The notes: generated by a model not told the origin, from the sequence alone. A stretch of DNA of 31,265 nucleotides from a virus (IMGVR_UViG_3300048553_000062:1-31265), one strand, 5' to 3'; counted from the stretch's first letter, positions 5,973 through 13,515 are shown. Made by a program: numbers and translations.

Positions 5973-6248
5973 ATGCTCGAAAAGAGAGGGACCGAAATTG
6001 TCACTAACGAACAAGCAAACGAAACTGTTGACTTGTTCTGGGAACAAGCATTCCCTAAACCGATTGCTTCAAGACCAGTGGTGTGTGCTCTTGCTAAACG
6101 AGCCCTCAAAGCTGGATACACAACCGAACAAATCATTGAAGCATTCAATAAAACCAGAGCGTTCACAGTCGCAGCTATCGAATATCAGTTGCGCGGGCAA
6201 AGAATTAACTTCGGAGAAACGGCTGAACGAGTGATGAGACTTCAATGA
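5973..6248 (+). CDS. Hypothetical helical protein
   Basis: ATG 5973 follows the resolvase stop directly, with GAGAGGGAG as ribosome site. The 91-aa product is predicted mostly helical, with the central segment 'ALAKRALKAGYTTEQIIEAF' (about residues 39-58) resembling a small helical DNA- or protein-binding unit. No family is recognised. Its last bases overlap the second WhiB-like gene by 4 nt (ATGA). Confidence 0.75.
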   Translation: MLEKRGTEIVTNEQANETVDLFWEQAFPKPIASRPVVCALAKRALKAGYTTEQIIEAFNKTRAFTVAAIEYQLRGQRINFGETAERVMRLQ

Positions 6249-6532
6249 TTTTTCTCAATCAGCTTCCCGATTGGTACGACAAAGCTAAATGTACCGGGTT
6301 GCCCATTGAGTACATCACCATTGACTTTTGTTGGGATTGCCCAGTTCGAGCTAACTGTCTCGGTTATGCCTTGAAAGATGCTGATTGGTTTGACGGTTCG
6401 TACATGCCAAGTCATATTTGGGGGGGTTACACATCCAATGAACGCCGAAAAGTAATGAAAGAGACAGAGTACAGGCACGCAATCGCTTACGAACAACTTA
6501 TAAATGACCCAGATAGAGGAATAAACGCATGA
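6245..6532 (+). CDS. Second WhiB-like protein, compact Fe-S loop
   Basis: This 95-aa Wbl protein has Cys16, Cys29-x2-Cys32-x5-Cys38 and the turn His-Ile-Trp-Gly-Gly (57-61), followed by Arg/Lys residues (Asn-Glu-Arg-Arg-Lys, about 65-69). The spacing from the first to the second cysteine is only 12 residues, against 24 in the phage's other Wbl protein, and the usual Phe-Phe-Pro segment is absent. It probably binds a [4Fe-4S] cluster and targets host sigma factor or host Wbl function, but may have diverged. ATG 6245 overlaps the upstream stop (ATGA) and lies in a TTCAATG word (6241-6247). Confidence 0.85.
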   Translation: MIFLNQLPDWYDKAKCTGLPIEYITIDFCWDCPVRANCLGYALKDADWFDGSYMPSHIWGGYTSNERRKVMKETEYRHAIAYEQLINDPDRGINA

Positions 6533-6735
6533 AACATAGGATTACTTACTCGACTCGGACTCACGTCATTGAAATTCCATTGACTGATTTGATTGAACAC
6601 GCCAACTTGAAAGGAACCCAGTTGCCTACTTCTGATCCTTACATCCGGTGGGTAGAACTGCCTGAATGGGCTGGCGTACAAATCCGTTGGACCGAAGAAT
6701 TAAGTGAGGAGTACGATGAAATCCCGCATGACTAA
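6529..6735 (+). CDS. Small hypothetical protein
   Basis: A 68-aa product that I do not recognise. Beta-type strands ('HRITYSTRTHVIEIPLTDL', residues 3-21) are followed by a Trp-rich acidic tail. ATG 6529 overlaps the WhiB-like stop (ATGA), and the 3' end overlaps the next gene by 20 nt. Confidence 0.72.
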   Translation: MKHRITYSTRTHVIEIPLTDLIEHANLKGTQLPTSDPYIRWVELPEWAGVQIRWTEELSEEYDEIPHD

Positions 6736-7036
6736 CGAACAAGCTAAACAGCTTCTAGTTTTAATGACCCAGCTTTGGTGGAAATACACCATCCCTGATG
6801 GCACTTTGCAGTTATGGAAAAACGAACTAGAAGGCTGCGACTATGAGATAGCGGAACGTGCTTTACATGCACTCGCTGACGAAACAAACGAATGGCCTTC
6901 GTTCGCTCAATACAGGCGTCATTACAGAGCCAAAACTCCGCACCCGGAAAACCTCAACAGGTTACCTGCCCCGAAAGCATCAAAAGAAACAGCTATGCAA
7001 CACCTTGCAGAAATGCGTGCTATTCTTCGTAACTAG
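6716..7036 (+). CDS. Helicase-loader-like (G39P type) protein
   Basis: The 106-aa product from ATG 6716 (ribosome site GAGGA, 6706-6710) is helical. Its spacing resembles the N-terminal domain of phage SPP1 G39P, which loads and regulates the replicative helicase: a 'TNEQAKQLLVLMTQLWW' helix, a Trp-x6-Leu segment ending in Asp-Tyr, 'ERALHALADE', then 'WPSFAQYRRHYR'. That is the order of a helix bundle followed by the Pro-containing turn. The C-terminal 25 residues are Ala/Pro/Lys rich with a final helix, as in loaders whose tail contacts helicase. This is a pattern-level call. It is the last gene of the + strand operon. Confidence 0.6.
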   Translation: MKSRMTNEQAKQLLVLMTQLWWKYTIPDGTLQLWKNELEGCDYEIAERALHALADETNEWPSFAQYRRHYRAKTPHPENLNRLPAPKASKETAMQHLAEMRAILRN

Positions 7037-7077
7037 GCGACAAGCTGATTCTTGTTGTCTTGTTCATTCATAACCCC

Positions 7078-7120
7078 ACTTCCCCCCACGAGTTCCTCTC
7101 TCCTTGTGGGGGGAAGTTTA
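7078..7120. terminator. Terminator between convergent operons
   Basis: A perfect 12-bp stem ACTTCCCCCCAC (7078-7089) / GTGGGGGGAAGT (7106-7117) with a 16-nt loop lies in the 81-bp gap between convergent operons. TTTATTT follows on the + side. The stem ends exactly beside the stop codon of the leftward lysozyme gene, so it can stop + strand transcripts and probably leftward ones too. Confidence 0.88.
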
Positions 7121-7447
7121 TTTACGGCCACAAGTCCAGAGCTTAAAGTCTCCACTGTATTCCCAAATGTGGTAAGCCATCGCAGCGTTTGATTGAATCT
7201 CGTATCGCTTTGCCCACCATTCTTTGCCGAACACTCCGCTCCAAAAGTATTCATTGATCTGGAAGTAACCATGATCTTCGCCATTGAATGCGGTAGGCAA
7301 ATGGTACGACTCACACCATGCAATGCTTAATGCTTCGACGCAATCCCATTCATACGAGCAAGTTGTTTCAATGACTTCATCTTGTACTGGGTTGGGAGCG
7401 TTCAGCCCAGCTAAATCAATGAGCAACCATACGAGAAGAAGCCGCAC
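7118..7447 (-). CDS. Small lysozyme/transglycosylase-like protein with signal-like N-terminus
   Basis: This 109-aa protein appears to be a minimal goose-lysozyme/SLT-type muramidase. The hydrophobic N-terminus ('MRLLLVWLLIDLAG', residues 1-14) could be a signal or anchor. Then come 'LSIAWCES' with the putative catalytic Glu46, the substrate-cleft segment 'EDHGYFQIN' (57-65), an Asn-Ala-Ala-Met-Ala-Tyr helix and a final Trp-Thr-Cys. Residue order matches lytic transglycosylases (Glu-Ser, then Gly-x-Phe-Gln-Ile-Asn, then Asn-Ala). GTG 7447 directly follows the exonuclease stop. It is the last gene of the late operon and distant from the holin/amidase pair, so it may be a second lysin or a virion-associated wall hydrolase. 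Confidence 0.75.
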   Translation of the reverse strand: MRLLLVWLLIDLAGLNAPNPVQDEVIETTCSYEWDCVEALSIAWCESYHLPTAFNGEDHGYFQINEYFWSGVFGKEWWAKRYEIQSNAAMAYHIWEYSGDFKLWTCGRK

Positions 7448-8209
7448 TTACGAAACCAGATTAGGAGAAGCAGAGTTTAACCTTGTCCGTTCGCGACAGT
7501 AAGCACCACAGCTTTTGCATTGATACTGCACGTATTGGGTGGTCTTAGTGGACCTGTTGCCTCGCCTTATTAGGTCGTGATATCCGCAAGTGGGACATGA
7601 GTCAGGGCGATTGTCTAGTAACGCTCGGTTGGGATGGTTGTTCATCCAAGGACGCAATCTCTTGTATACCGCTTCCAATAAATCAACGTCTTGCTTGGCG
7701 TATTTCTTCATTGTCTGCCACGACTTCTCGTCGCCACGCATACAACCAGCCCACAATTCAAATCCCCCAGTGGCCTCTTTGTTCCCTAGTCCTAAGTGTT
7801 GGCCTAGATCCCCAAGTTTGTTGCTATTGAACATGAAGTATTTGCGGGCCACTTTCAATGTGTCAATTTGCAATGGCATTGTAGGGGGAGTTAAATCATG
7901 GAAGGCGAATCGAGCGTTAGCTTTACGCATGTCGAAACGATCACCGTTATGGCCGACCACAATGTCAGCTTCATCAAAGAGTTTCCACAAAGCCCCGGCA
8001 ACAGCGATGTCATTCTCGGGATCTTCAGCATAAACATCAGCAAAGTCTGGCAATGAAACTACTTTCGTAGTCTTTTGCCCTTCCCACTTGTAACTGAAGC
8101 ACAACAAATACCATTCACGGTACTGTTGAACAACATTCTGATCGTATTGACCCCACACATATGCCAGATTGGGCGCAGTTTCAATGTCGTAGAATAAGAT
8201 TTTAGCCAC
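7448..8209 (-). CDS. DnaQ/RNase H-fold 3'-5' exonuclease with zinc ribbon
   Basis: From GTG 8209 the 253-aa product shows the DEDD exonuclease set: Asp8-Ile-Glu10, 'GHNGDRFDM' (Asp90/Asp93) and Tyr170-x3-Asp174 ('YAKQDVD'), making it DEDDy type as in YprB-like nucleases. A C-terminal zinc ribbon follows, with Cys205-x2-Cys208 and Cys231-x2-Cys234, resembling the ribbons of IS1-type transposases. GTG 8209 is preferred to the ATG at 8266 because it follows a GGGGG-containing ribosome site and avoids overlap with the upstream stop. It would degrade or proofread DNA or RNA ends. Its place in the late operon, away from replication genes, is unusual. Confidence 0.85.
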   Translation of the reverse strand: MAKILFYDIETAPNLAYVWGQYDQNVVQQYREWYLLCFSYKWEGQKTTKVVSLPDFADVYAEDPENDIAVAGALWKLFDEADIVVGHNGDRFDMRKANARFAFHDLTPPTMPLQIDTLKVARKYFMFNSNKLGDLGQHLGLGNKEATGGFELWAGCMRGDEKSWQTMKKYAKQDVDLLEAVYKRLRPWMNNHPNRALLDNRPDSCPTCGYHDLIRRGNRSTKTTQYVQYQCKSCGAYCRERTRLNSASPNLVS

Positions 8210-8217
8210 GAGACCCC

Positions 8218-10101
8218 CTAACTCGGTACTGTAAGCAGCCTCACCATAAGAGTACCTTCCCACCACGCTTCATCGTCGGATAGGCGCTCTGCTTGCATCT
8301 CTAATCTTTCAATGGTCACGTTTTCAATGCGGTCACCTTCTTTGTAAGTAACCGTTTGACCTGATTCCATCCGTTGTCTCAATGAAGTAAAGACTTGATT
8401 GGAATTGAATGTAGCTGGAGCCCCACTGTTATGGGAAGTCAACACTTGTCGTCTCAACACAATGGGGACAAGGATTTCATCGACTCTGGCTGGTGTAGCG
8501 ATGCACGTAGTCAACCAATCTTCAATGATTGGAGCCTCTGTGGTGCTCGAAGACCGCCCTAAAGTGATAACAAACTTGTATGAAACCGACGATTCGCTAA
8601 CAAAATCAAAGTTTTGGGCGATGTTGGGGGTCAATGAAAGCGCTGAAGAAGCATTATTGTCGTTCGTCGCAGTGAATGAGATGCTCCCAAGCAATGTAGA
8701 AGTCGGGTCTCCTCGATATTCCAATGTCGCGTCTGTGTAAGGGAACGTAGGGGTGTTGTCTGTGTATTTAGTATCACCGAATGTGTACTGGTCACGGTCC
8801 TGACGGACAGTTACCGAACGCAACAGCTTCGGAGCTACCGTTGACCACGAAACTTCACCAACAGTCAAAGAACCTGACGCTACTTTCACGTCAGATCCCG
8901 ACTCGCCATACACTCCTTGACCTCGTTCAGCGAAATATGTTTTCCCATTGAATCTTGCAACTGATTGAACATTCCCAGAAGCAGCCGCAGAAACAATGTC
9001 AGGTGCCCAAGCGGGGACCAGAGTTTCAGTGAACCGAGTTAAATCAACACGATAAACCTGTCCTGACCCTCCCCCCCACCAAATGAAACGATTATCTGCA
9101 TCCAATGAATAGGCTGCACCCCCATTATCAATGACAGGTCCAATGGTTACGGCGTTTGAAGCTGTGTCAACAAGCCCTATGCGAAGTCCTGCGCTAGTTG
9201 CAGCAGCAATAATGCCATTGTAAGAAATGATTTTATTGATTGATTCTCCACGAGGAAGCTCACCAGCAATGGTTGGCGCATTCAATGTGCCGCTTGCTGT
9301 TGCTACCCCAATGTGATGTATCGACCCGGTGCCGTTAGTGTTGGCCGCAGCAAAGATACCTGACGGGCCACTAGCGAATGAAACCCATGTAGTTGCGCCA
9401 AGCGTCGCCGTGTAATCCAATGAAGATGAAGCCTTTGCTCCATTGACATCCAACTCAAAGATGTTGCCACCTAGCGCTCCAATGAAACGTCCAGATACAA
9501 TGCCGATAATTTCTGCATTAACGGCACTGCCACCCCATCCACTGTCGTAAGTGGCGTTGTTGACAGCGACTCGTCTGATAGCTGCGGTTGAACCGAACGC
9601 CGCATAAACATACGACCCATCAGACGCAAAGTCTTTAATGTCGTAGCCCATGTCAGCAGTAGAAGCTGACCAGCTAGCACCTGTCCAAGCTGATGTGTAT
9701 TTCAGGTTTTGTCCATCAGAATAGTAAGCGAATGTGTTACCTGACACATCGTCGTTGACAGCTTGAAGGTTTAGATCAGCGTCGGTAACAGAAACTTTCT
9801 GCTCAGTTGAATTTAATAAAGTTATTTGGCCTTTAGTCCACGGATCAATGCCAGCAGAAATGCTGAACCGGCGACGATCAGAGTCATCCAAATCAAAATG
9901 CGTTTGACCAGCACCATAACTCCAGTCAGTTTGAGAACGAGTCCAAGCGCCACTTGTATCTAAAGTGTTTTCGCCCGGCTCTTTACTTGTATCCCTTTGT
10001 TCACGCAAAGCAGGCACCGTTGTACGCCTATATTGGCGTGTGTCGATAAGGAACTGAGTCCCATCAATATCAACAGGCAGCGATGCAGGGTTATAACTCA
10101 C
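8218..10101 (-). CDS. Beta-propeller-like tail/nozzle structural protein
   Basis: This 627-aa protein is Ser/Thr/Gly/Ala rich with repeated strand units of the kind seen in beta-propellers: 'YDIKDFASDGSYVYAAFG', 'IIGIVSGRFIGALGG', 'INKIISYNGIIAAATSAG', and 'SLDADNRFIWWGG' with 'QSVARFNGKTYFAERGQ'. N- and C-terminal domains flank it. In podoviruses a large propeller protein forms the tail nozzle (T7 gp12, P22 gp10). It lies directly downstream of a 314-aa protein that could be the adaptor, with a 4-nt overlap. The nozzle assignment is inference from fold-like repeats and gene order; a minor tail protein is the alternative. Confidence 0.65.
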   Translation of the reverse strand: MSYNPASLPVDIDGTQFLIDTRQYRRTTVPALREQRDTSKEPGENTLDTSGAWTRSQTDWSYGAGQTHFDLDDSDRRRFSISAGIDPWTKGQITLLNSTEQKVSVTDADLNLQAVNDDVSGNTFAYYSDGQNLKYTSAWTGASWSASTADMGYDIKDFASDGSYVYAAFGSTAAIRRVAVNNATYDSGWGGSAVNAEIIGIVSGRFIGALGGNIFELDVNGAKASSSLDYTATLGATTWVSFASGPSGIFAAANTNGTGSIHHIGVATASGTLNAPTIAGELPRGESINKIISYNGIIAAATSAGLRIGLVDTASNAVTIGPVIDNGGAAYSLDADNRFIWWGGGSGQVYRVDLTRFTETLVPAWAPDIVSAAASGNVQSVARFNGKTYFAERGQGVYGESGSDVKVASGSLTVGEVSWSTVAPKLLRSVTVRQDRDQYTFGDTKYTDNTPTFPYTDATLEYRGDPTSTLLGSISFTATNDNNASSALSLTPNIAQNFDFVSESSVSYKFVITLGRSSSTTEAPIIEDWLTTCIATPARVDEILVPIVLRRQVLTSHNSGAPATFNSNQVFTSLRQRMESGQTVTYKEGDRIENVTIERLEMQAERLSDDEAWWEGTLMVRLLTVPS

Positions 10102-11042
10102 GCTTTGAACCCACTCCAGTTAGCACCCGGACGATTAGCCGAGTTTCGTTGCCACATCTGAGGGTACATTGAAGCTAACCGGGCAGCTTCAGCTTGGACA
10201 CGCTGATCTCGACGGAACCGCAGATCTCTCATTGAAGCAGATATAGCCCCCGGAGGTACTTCTTCCGCCATTCTCGAAGTTCCTTCAGCATCAAGGAACT
10301 CTCGGCGTATGGGAGCAGTTGTCATTAAAGCTAAAGCTGCGCCTAGAGGCGGTAAATCGTAAGCTGTAGATTGCAGCCCGGTAGTAGAACGAGCGGTTGC
10401 CCCATCAGCGATAGGGGTAAGTGGCGACTTGTAACTCACTGTTACTTTTTGGCCCGGCCACGCCGACGTATAAAGAATAAGCGCTAACCCACTACTGAAT
10501 GAACTTGTGTCACGGTTTCTTTTCAATCGCCACGACATCACTTCAGGTTCGCTGGCTTCTGACCCAACATCTGCGTAAGTAACTGAGTAAACAGAATTAA
10601 CTACGTTGCTCCCAGTGTCAAGGTTGTAACCGTCTACTCCCCCGTTGTAAGTAAAACTTGTTGTCAACATTTGGAACAAGCCGCTACTCGGGGTAGACAA
10701 ATCAGCTAATTCGTCATTGATTGATTGAACAATGCGATGAGTTGGGAACTTCGGGGAAACCCGAACGATTGAATCAACAGCGTGTCCCGTTGCTGAAGCA
10801 GTCGAACCACCATACCCACGGATAACATTGACTTGTGTGTCACCAGTTTTAGATGTGACGTACATAAGCTCTGAACCAATTTCAATGACAGTGCCCCTTG
10901 AAATGCCACCTGCTAAACCCTGAACATAGATAGTTGTGCTAGTCGCATCGGAAACAAGTGGCGCAATGACAAGATCAAGTTCCTCAACATACCCCGACAA
11001 AAGCATGTCCCTTGTCTGGTCAATCCATACTTGTGCAGTCAT
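10098..11042 (-). CDS. Putative head-tail adaptor / tail protein
   Basis: This 314-aa protein starts with a helical segment, then a small beta domain ('GTVIEIGSELMYVTSKTG' followed by a Gly-Tyr-Gly-Gly turn, residues 50-80) of a type found in several phage structural proteins. Helical 'RIVQSINDELADLS' follows, then a beta-sandwich region and an Arg-rich C-terminal helix (about residues 270-300). Coupling to the propeller gene (4-nt overlap) and to FmdB (ATGA) is consistent with a late structural role. Adaptor/gatekeeper function, as in T7 gp11, is inference from order and size; I see no diagnostic motif. Confidence 0.55.
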   Translation of the reverse strand: MTAQVWIDQTRDMLLSGYVEELDLVIAPLVSDATSTTIYVQGLAGGISRGTVIEIGSELMYVTSKTGDTQVNVIRGYGGSTASATGHAVDSIVRVSPKFPTHRIVQSINDELADLSTPSSGLFQMLTTSFTYNGGVDGYNLDTGSNVVNSVYSVTYADVGSEASEPEVMSWRLKRNRDTSSFSSGLALILYTSAWPGQKVTVSYKSPLTPIADGATARSTTGLQSTAYDLPPLGAALALMTTAPIRREFLDAEGTSRMAEEVPPGAISASMRDLRFRRDQRVQAEAARLASMYPQMWQRNSANRPGANWSGFKA

Positions 11043-11452
11043 TGTTTGCTCCCGAGAACGTCGTTAAGGGCTCGTTCTTTACGTTTCTTTTCCGACTTTG
11101 GTCCTTGGAGGAGCGTTCCGGCTGTGATCTCGTGCGAGGTCGAAGCGTCCCGTTCCATTTTGGCAGCGCCATCAACAGTCTTGGGCTGAATACCCTCAGA
11201 TCGGAGGCGTTTGTAGGCTGCCATATCCCTTTCTTTGTCTCTTTCTTTAGCTTTAGACCCAGACCAATCAATCGCCTTGCCATCGTGCATACCTCTTGTC
11301 GGTGTAGCTGACGCAGCGATATGCACTTCACCGAAATACTTACGAACAACTCCCCCACACGAATCGCAAATACCGTCATAGGTTTCATCAAACCCGTGAC
11401 GAATCTCATGGTTCAACCCACAGTCGAGACATCGGTAACAATAAATTGGCAC
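11039..11452 (-). CDS. FmdB-type zinc ribbon protein
   Basis: The 137-aa product opens with a classic FmdB-family zinc ribbon: 'MPIYCYRCLDCG' gives Cys-x2-Cys at about residues 8-11, and Cys-Asp-Ser-Cys-Gly at about 29-32. The sequence around the second knuckle, Gly-Gly-Val-Val-Arg-Lys, is also typical. The rest is a charged, lysine-rich helical tail with no cysteine. Bacterial FmdB proteins are presumed regulators of unclear function; phage copies among late genes are common. It overlaps both neighbours by 1-4 nt. Confidence 0.85.
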   Translation of the reverse strand: MPIYCYRCLDCGLNHEIRHGFDETYDGICDSCGGVVRKYFGEVHIAASATPTRGMHDGKAIDWSGSKAKERDKERDMAAYKRLRSEGIQPKTVDGAAKMERDASTSHEITAGTLLQGPKSEKKRKERALNDVLGSKQ

Positions 11453-12504
11453 TATTCTGGTCCTACTCTGAATGAATAACCTGCCCCAACGAGGACAGTT
11501 TCTTCTGCTTCTGTTAAATCACGAGGGCTTTCATGTCCCCCATAGATCCATCTTGTCACGGTTGAAGCGTCTGATGGAAGATGGGTTTGTACAACTGATC
11601 CATTGACAATAAAGACATTCCCACCTTTAACTCCCGGCGAGAAATGCCTCATCAATGCGTAAGCTGCTCGCGAAGGTGCATCCTCTGGGACGCCGACCCG
11701 TGAAAGCGTGTTAGAGGTTGGCATAACAAGTAATCGGTACACTTGTTTGGGCCCCATAACAGATGTGCAACTGATAGTGCTGGCGGTAAAGGTATAGTTA
11801 CCACTTGCTGCCTCCGAAGGCATAGACGCTGTAGCCGCAATAGTCGCTGGCGTAGCATCAATAGTTATGTAAAGTGAATGGCCGGGGAAAGCCGCCTGAC
11901 ACGCCACAGTAGCCGGCGTAACAGCCGCTGAGACCGTCGGGGTGGGGAGCGTAGCTGGGGCTTCAATGCCGCCCTCTACGACGATTGAGTTAGCTGTGAC
12001 TGTTGGAACAATTACTACCGGACAAGCAACGGTTGACGCATTAACTGTCGCCGGGACCGATACGCCAGCCGAGAACGTCGTCGTAACACCGATTGTGGCT
12101 GGCGTCGCAATCGCCGCCACAGTAAAGCCAGTATCAACAGGCTGAGAGTAGCCAACACCCGACTGGCTGTAATCCACCAAGATACGGTTGTCTGGTATCG
12201 AGGTGTCACGTTCTGGATAGGTGAAGCCACTCTTGTTATAGTCATAACCTGCGCTATAAGCTACGCCACCCGGACGTTTCGGTGTGTAAACATATGCAAA
12301 CGTGAGCGACAGATCTGCCGTACACCCGATTGTGGTAGCAGAAATAATCGCATCACGTTTTGCGTAAGGAAAGTTAGCTTCCCTATATTGAATGCCGCTT
12401 TCATTGTAATCGTAGCTACCCGGATATTTTGGGGCGTAGTCGAACCCCGGCTCTTGATATTCAATCTCGTCTTTGTTGTAAGGATTGACAGCGGGGAGCG
12501 GCAC
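11452..12504 (-). CDS. Repeat-rich fibre-like structural protein
   Basis: This 350-aa protein starts at GTG 12504 and is built of two repeat types. Residues 1-120 hold about four copies of a Tyr-rich unit, Tyr-Asp-Tyr-Asn-x-Ser-Gly-x-x-Tyr ('YDYNESGIQYREANF', 'YDYNKSGFTYPERD', 'VDYSQSGVGYSQP'). Residues 50-260 hold about seven copies of an Ala-Thr-x-Ala-Thr-Ile unit ('SATTIGCTADLS', 'ATPATIGVTTTF', 'DATPATIAATAS'). The C-terminal 80 residues are a globular domain with several Arg/Trp. The repeats suggest an extended fibre or spike. It lies between the holin and FmdB genes, outside the main fibre cassette. Confidence 0.6.
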   Translation of the reverse strand: MPLPAVNPYNKDEIEYQEPGFDYAPKYPGSYDYNESGIQYREANFPYAKRDAIISATTIGCTADLSLTFAYVYTPKRPGGVAYSAGYDYNKSGFTYPERDTSIPDNRILVDYSQSGVGYSQPVDTGFTVAAIATPATIGVTTTFSAGVSVPATVNASTVACPVVIVPTVTANSIVVEGGIEAPATLPTPTVSAAVTPATVACQAAFPGHSLYITIDATPATIAATASMPSEAASGNYTFTASTISCTSVMGPKQVYRLLVMPTSNTLSRVGVPEDAPSRAAYALMRHFSPGVKGGNVFIVNGSVVQTHLPSDASTVTRWIYGGHESPRDLTEAEETVLVGAGYSFRVGPE

Positions 12505-12521
12505 CGGGAAGCCTCATCTTT

Positions 12522-12725
12522 CTAGCTGGTAATTGCTGCTGTTTCTGGATCTCCCACTTTTCTGGCAGCAACAGCCTTACCAATAGATACAAGGGCCGCA
12601 ACACCGGCGACCTTCAATGAGTCAGACCAATCTGGTCCGGGCACTGCCATCGCAGCTACCCACGCCTGAGCGAAGGTAGAGATAGCACGTTCCAATGAAT
12701 CTTTAATAAAACGCTGGTTGAACAA
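12522..12725 (-). CDS. Holin, phage r1t-type
   Basis: Holins form membrane lesions that release the endolysin. The 67-aa product has the r1t-holin pattern: a short N-terminus with 'FIKDSLERAISTFAQAWVAA' (residues 6-25, first membrane helix), an Asp-Trp spacer ('PGPDWSDSLK'), then a second helix 'VAGVAALVSIGKAVAARK' and a 'VGDPETAAI' tail. The start is TTG 12725 behind a strong GGAGG. The gene overlaps the 3' end of the amidase gene by 23 nt, a typical lysis cassette in reversed order. Confidence 0.87.
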   Translation of the reverse strand: MFNQRFIKDSLERAISTFAQAWVAAMAVPGPDWSDSLKVAGVAALVSIGKAVAARKVGDPETAAITS

Positions 12726-13515
12726 CTTGGTTCCTCCGTATTTTCATTGCAGCCCAAGTCTGTGGGCCTACAATTCCGTCAGCAACAAGCGAATTAGCTC
12801 GTTGCCATTGAATAATTCTAGCTTTAGTTCTCCGTCCAAAAATACCATCTGCTACTAACCCGATGCGTTGCTGCACCAATCTTACAGCAGCGGACTTTGA
12901 ACCTTTGCGTAACGTACCCGAAAATGGAACGAGCCCGTCCTCTGGTTCTTTAGGTAGGGTAAGCGTTGGAGCTTCTACAATCATTTTTCGAGCAATCAAA
13001 GCTCTCAATTCAATCATTGAAAATGATGGATCAACCTTACGTGAGGTCCATTCCTTATGCCCGATCACAGTATTCAATGGATTCCATTGAAATCCGTCAC
13101 ACAGAAAAGCGCACAACTCTACGAGTGCGTCCATCTGAGCCTCGGGTATATCTTCACCCAACCCGTCATTAATAAGAGAAACACCTATTAAACGAGAGTT
13201 AGCGCTGATCTTACCGGGACTTGTAGCGTCCCCTACTACCGGATTGTTCTGCTGCATCCGTGTCAACACAGCTTGTAAGCCTCGGCCAGCGTGGTTAGCT
13301 TTCACGTTCTCAGCAGTCAACTTGACAATGGTGCCATCACGTTTGATGATGTAGTTGTATAGAGGTCCGGGTACCTTGTTGACTCCTCGTACACACATTG
13401 CGATCACGTTGTCGGGATCTGCGTTGCGGTTTGAGGCGGTGTGGTGGACGACTATGCCGAATGGTTTGAGTGGCCGCCCGGTGTTTACTTTGCCGGGGGC
13501 ATCAACCAGTTTCAT
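12703..13515 (-). CDS. Endolysin: N-acetylmuramoyl-L-alanine amidase with PG-binding domain
   Basis: This 270-aa endolysin cleaves the bond between muramic acid and the stem peptide at the end of infection. The amidase_2/PGRP-type zinc site is visible: His24-His25 in 'VHHTAS' (23-28), His75 in 'ANHAG' and His153 in 'IGHKEW', followed by 'SRKVDP'. After a Pro-rich linker (about residues 178-200), residues 203-258 form a PG_binding_1 domain ('VRLVQQRIG.VADGIFG...', with a repeat of Val-Ala-Asp-Gly-Ile). It overlaps the upstream gene by 14 nt and the holin by 23 nt. A 19-bp palindrome of the phage word lies inside it at 13073-13091. Confidence 0.93.
   Translation of the reverse strand: MKLVDAPGKVNTGRPLKPFGIVVHHTASNRNADPDNVIAMCVRGVNKVPGPLYNYIIKRDGTIVKLTAENVKANHAGRGLQAVLTRMQQNNPVVGDATSPGKISANSRLIGVSLINDGLGEDIPEAQMDALVELCAFLCDGFQWNPLNTVIGHKEWTSRKVDPSFSMIELRALIARKMIVEAPTLTLPKEPEDGLVPFSGTLRKGSKSAAVRLVQQRIGLVADGIFGRRTKARIIQWQRANSLVADGIVGPQTWAAMKIRRNQVVQPAFY
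13073..13091. repeat. 19-bp palindrome TTCAATGGA-T-TCCATTGAA in the endolysin gene
   Basis: Nine bases TTCAATGGA and their exact reverse complement surround one central T within the amidase coding sequence. It joins two copies of the phage-wide TTCAATG word tail to tail, so a protein binding the word would meet two adjacent symmetric sites. Confidence 0.75.

Noticed and set aside
5821-6234. A 137-codon + strand open frame
   Set aside because: It overlaps the resolvase-like gene and its neighbour in another frame; those have protein motifs and proper ATGA/TAATG coupling, this does not.
8210-8266. Upstream ATG start for the exonuclease at 8266
   Set aside because: It would overlap the preceding structural gene by 49 nt and add residues that do not fit the family; GTG 8209 follows a plausible ribosome site and starts just before the first catalytic strand.
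11020-11409. A 129-codon - strand frame
   Set aside because: It lies inside the FmdB gene in a different frame; the FmdB frame carries the zinc ribbon and overlaps neighbours correctly.
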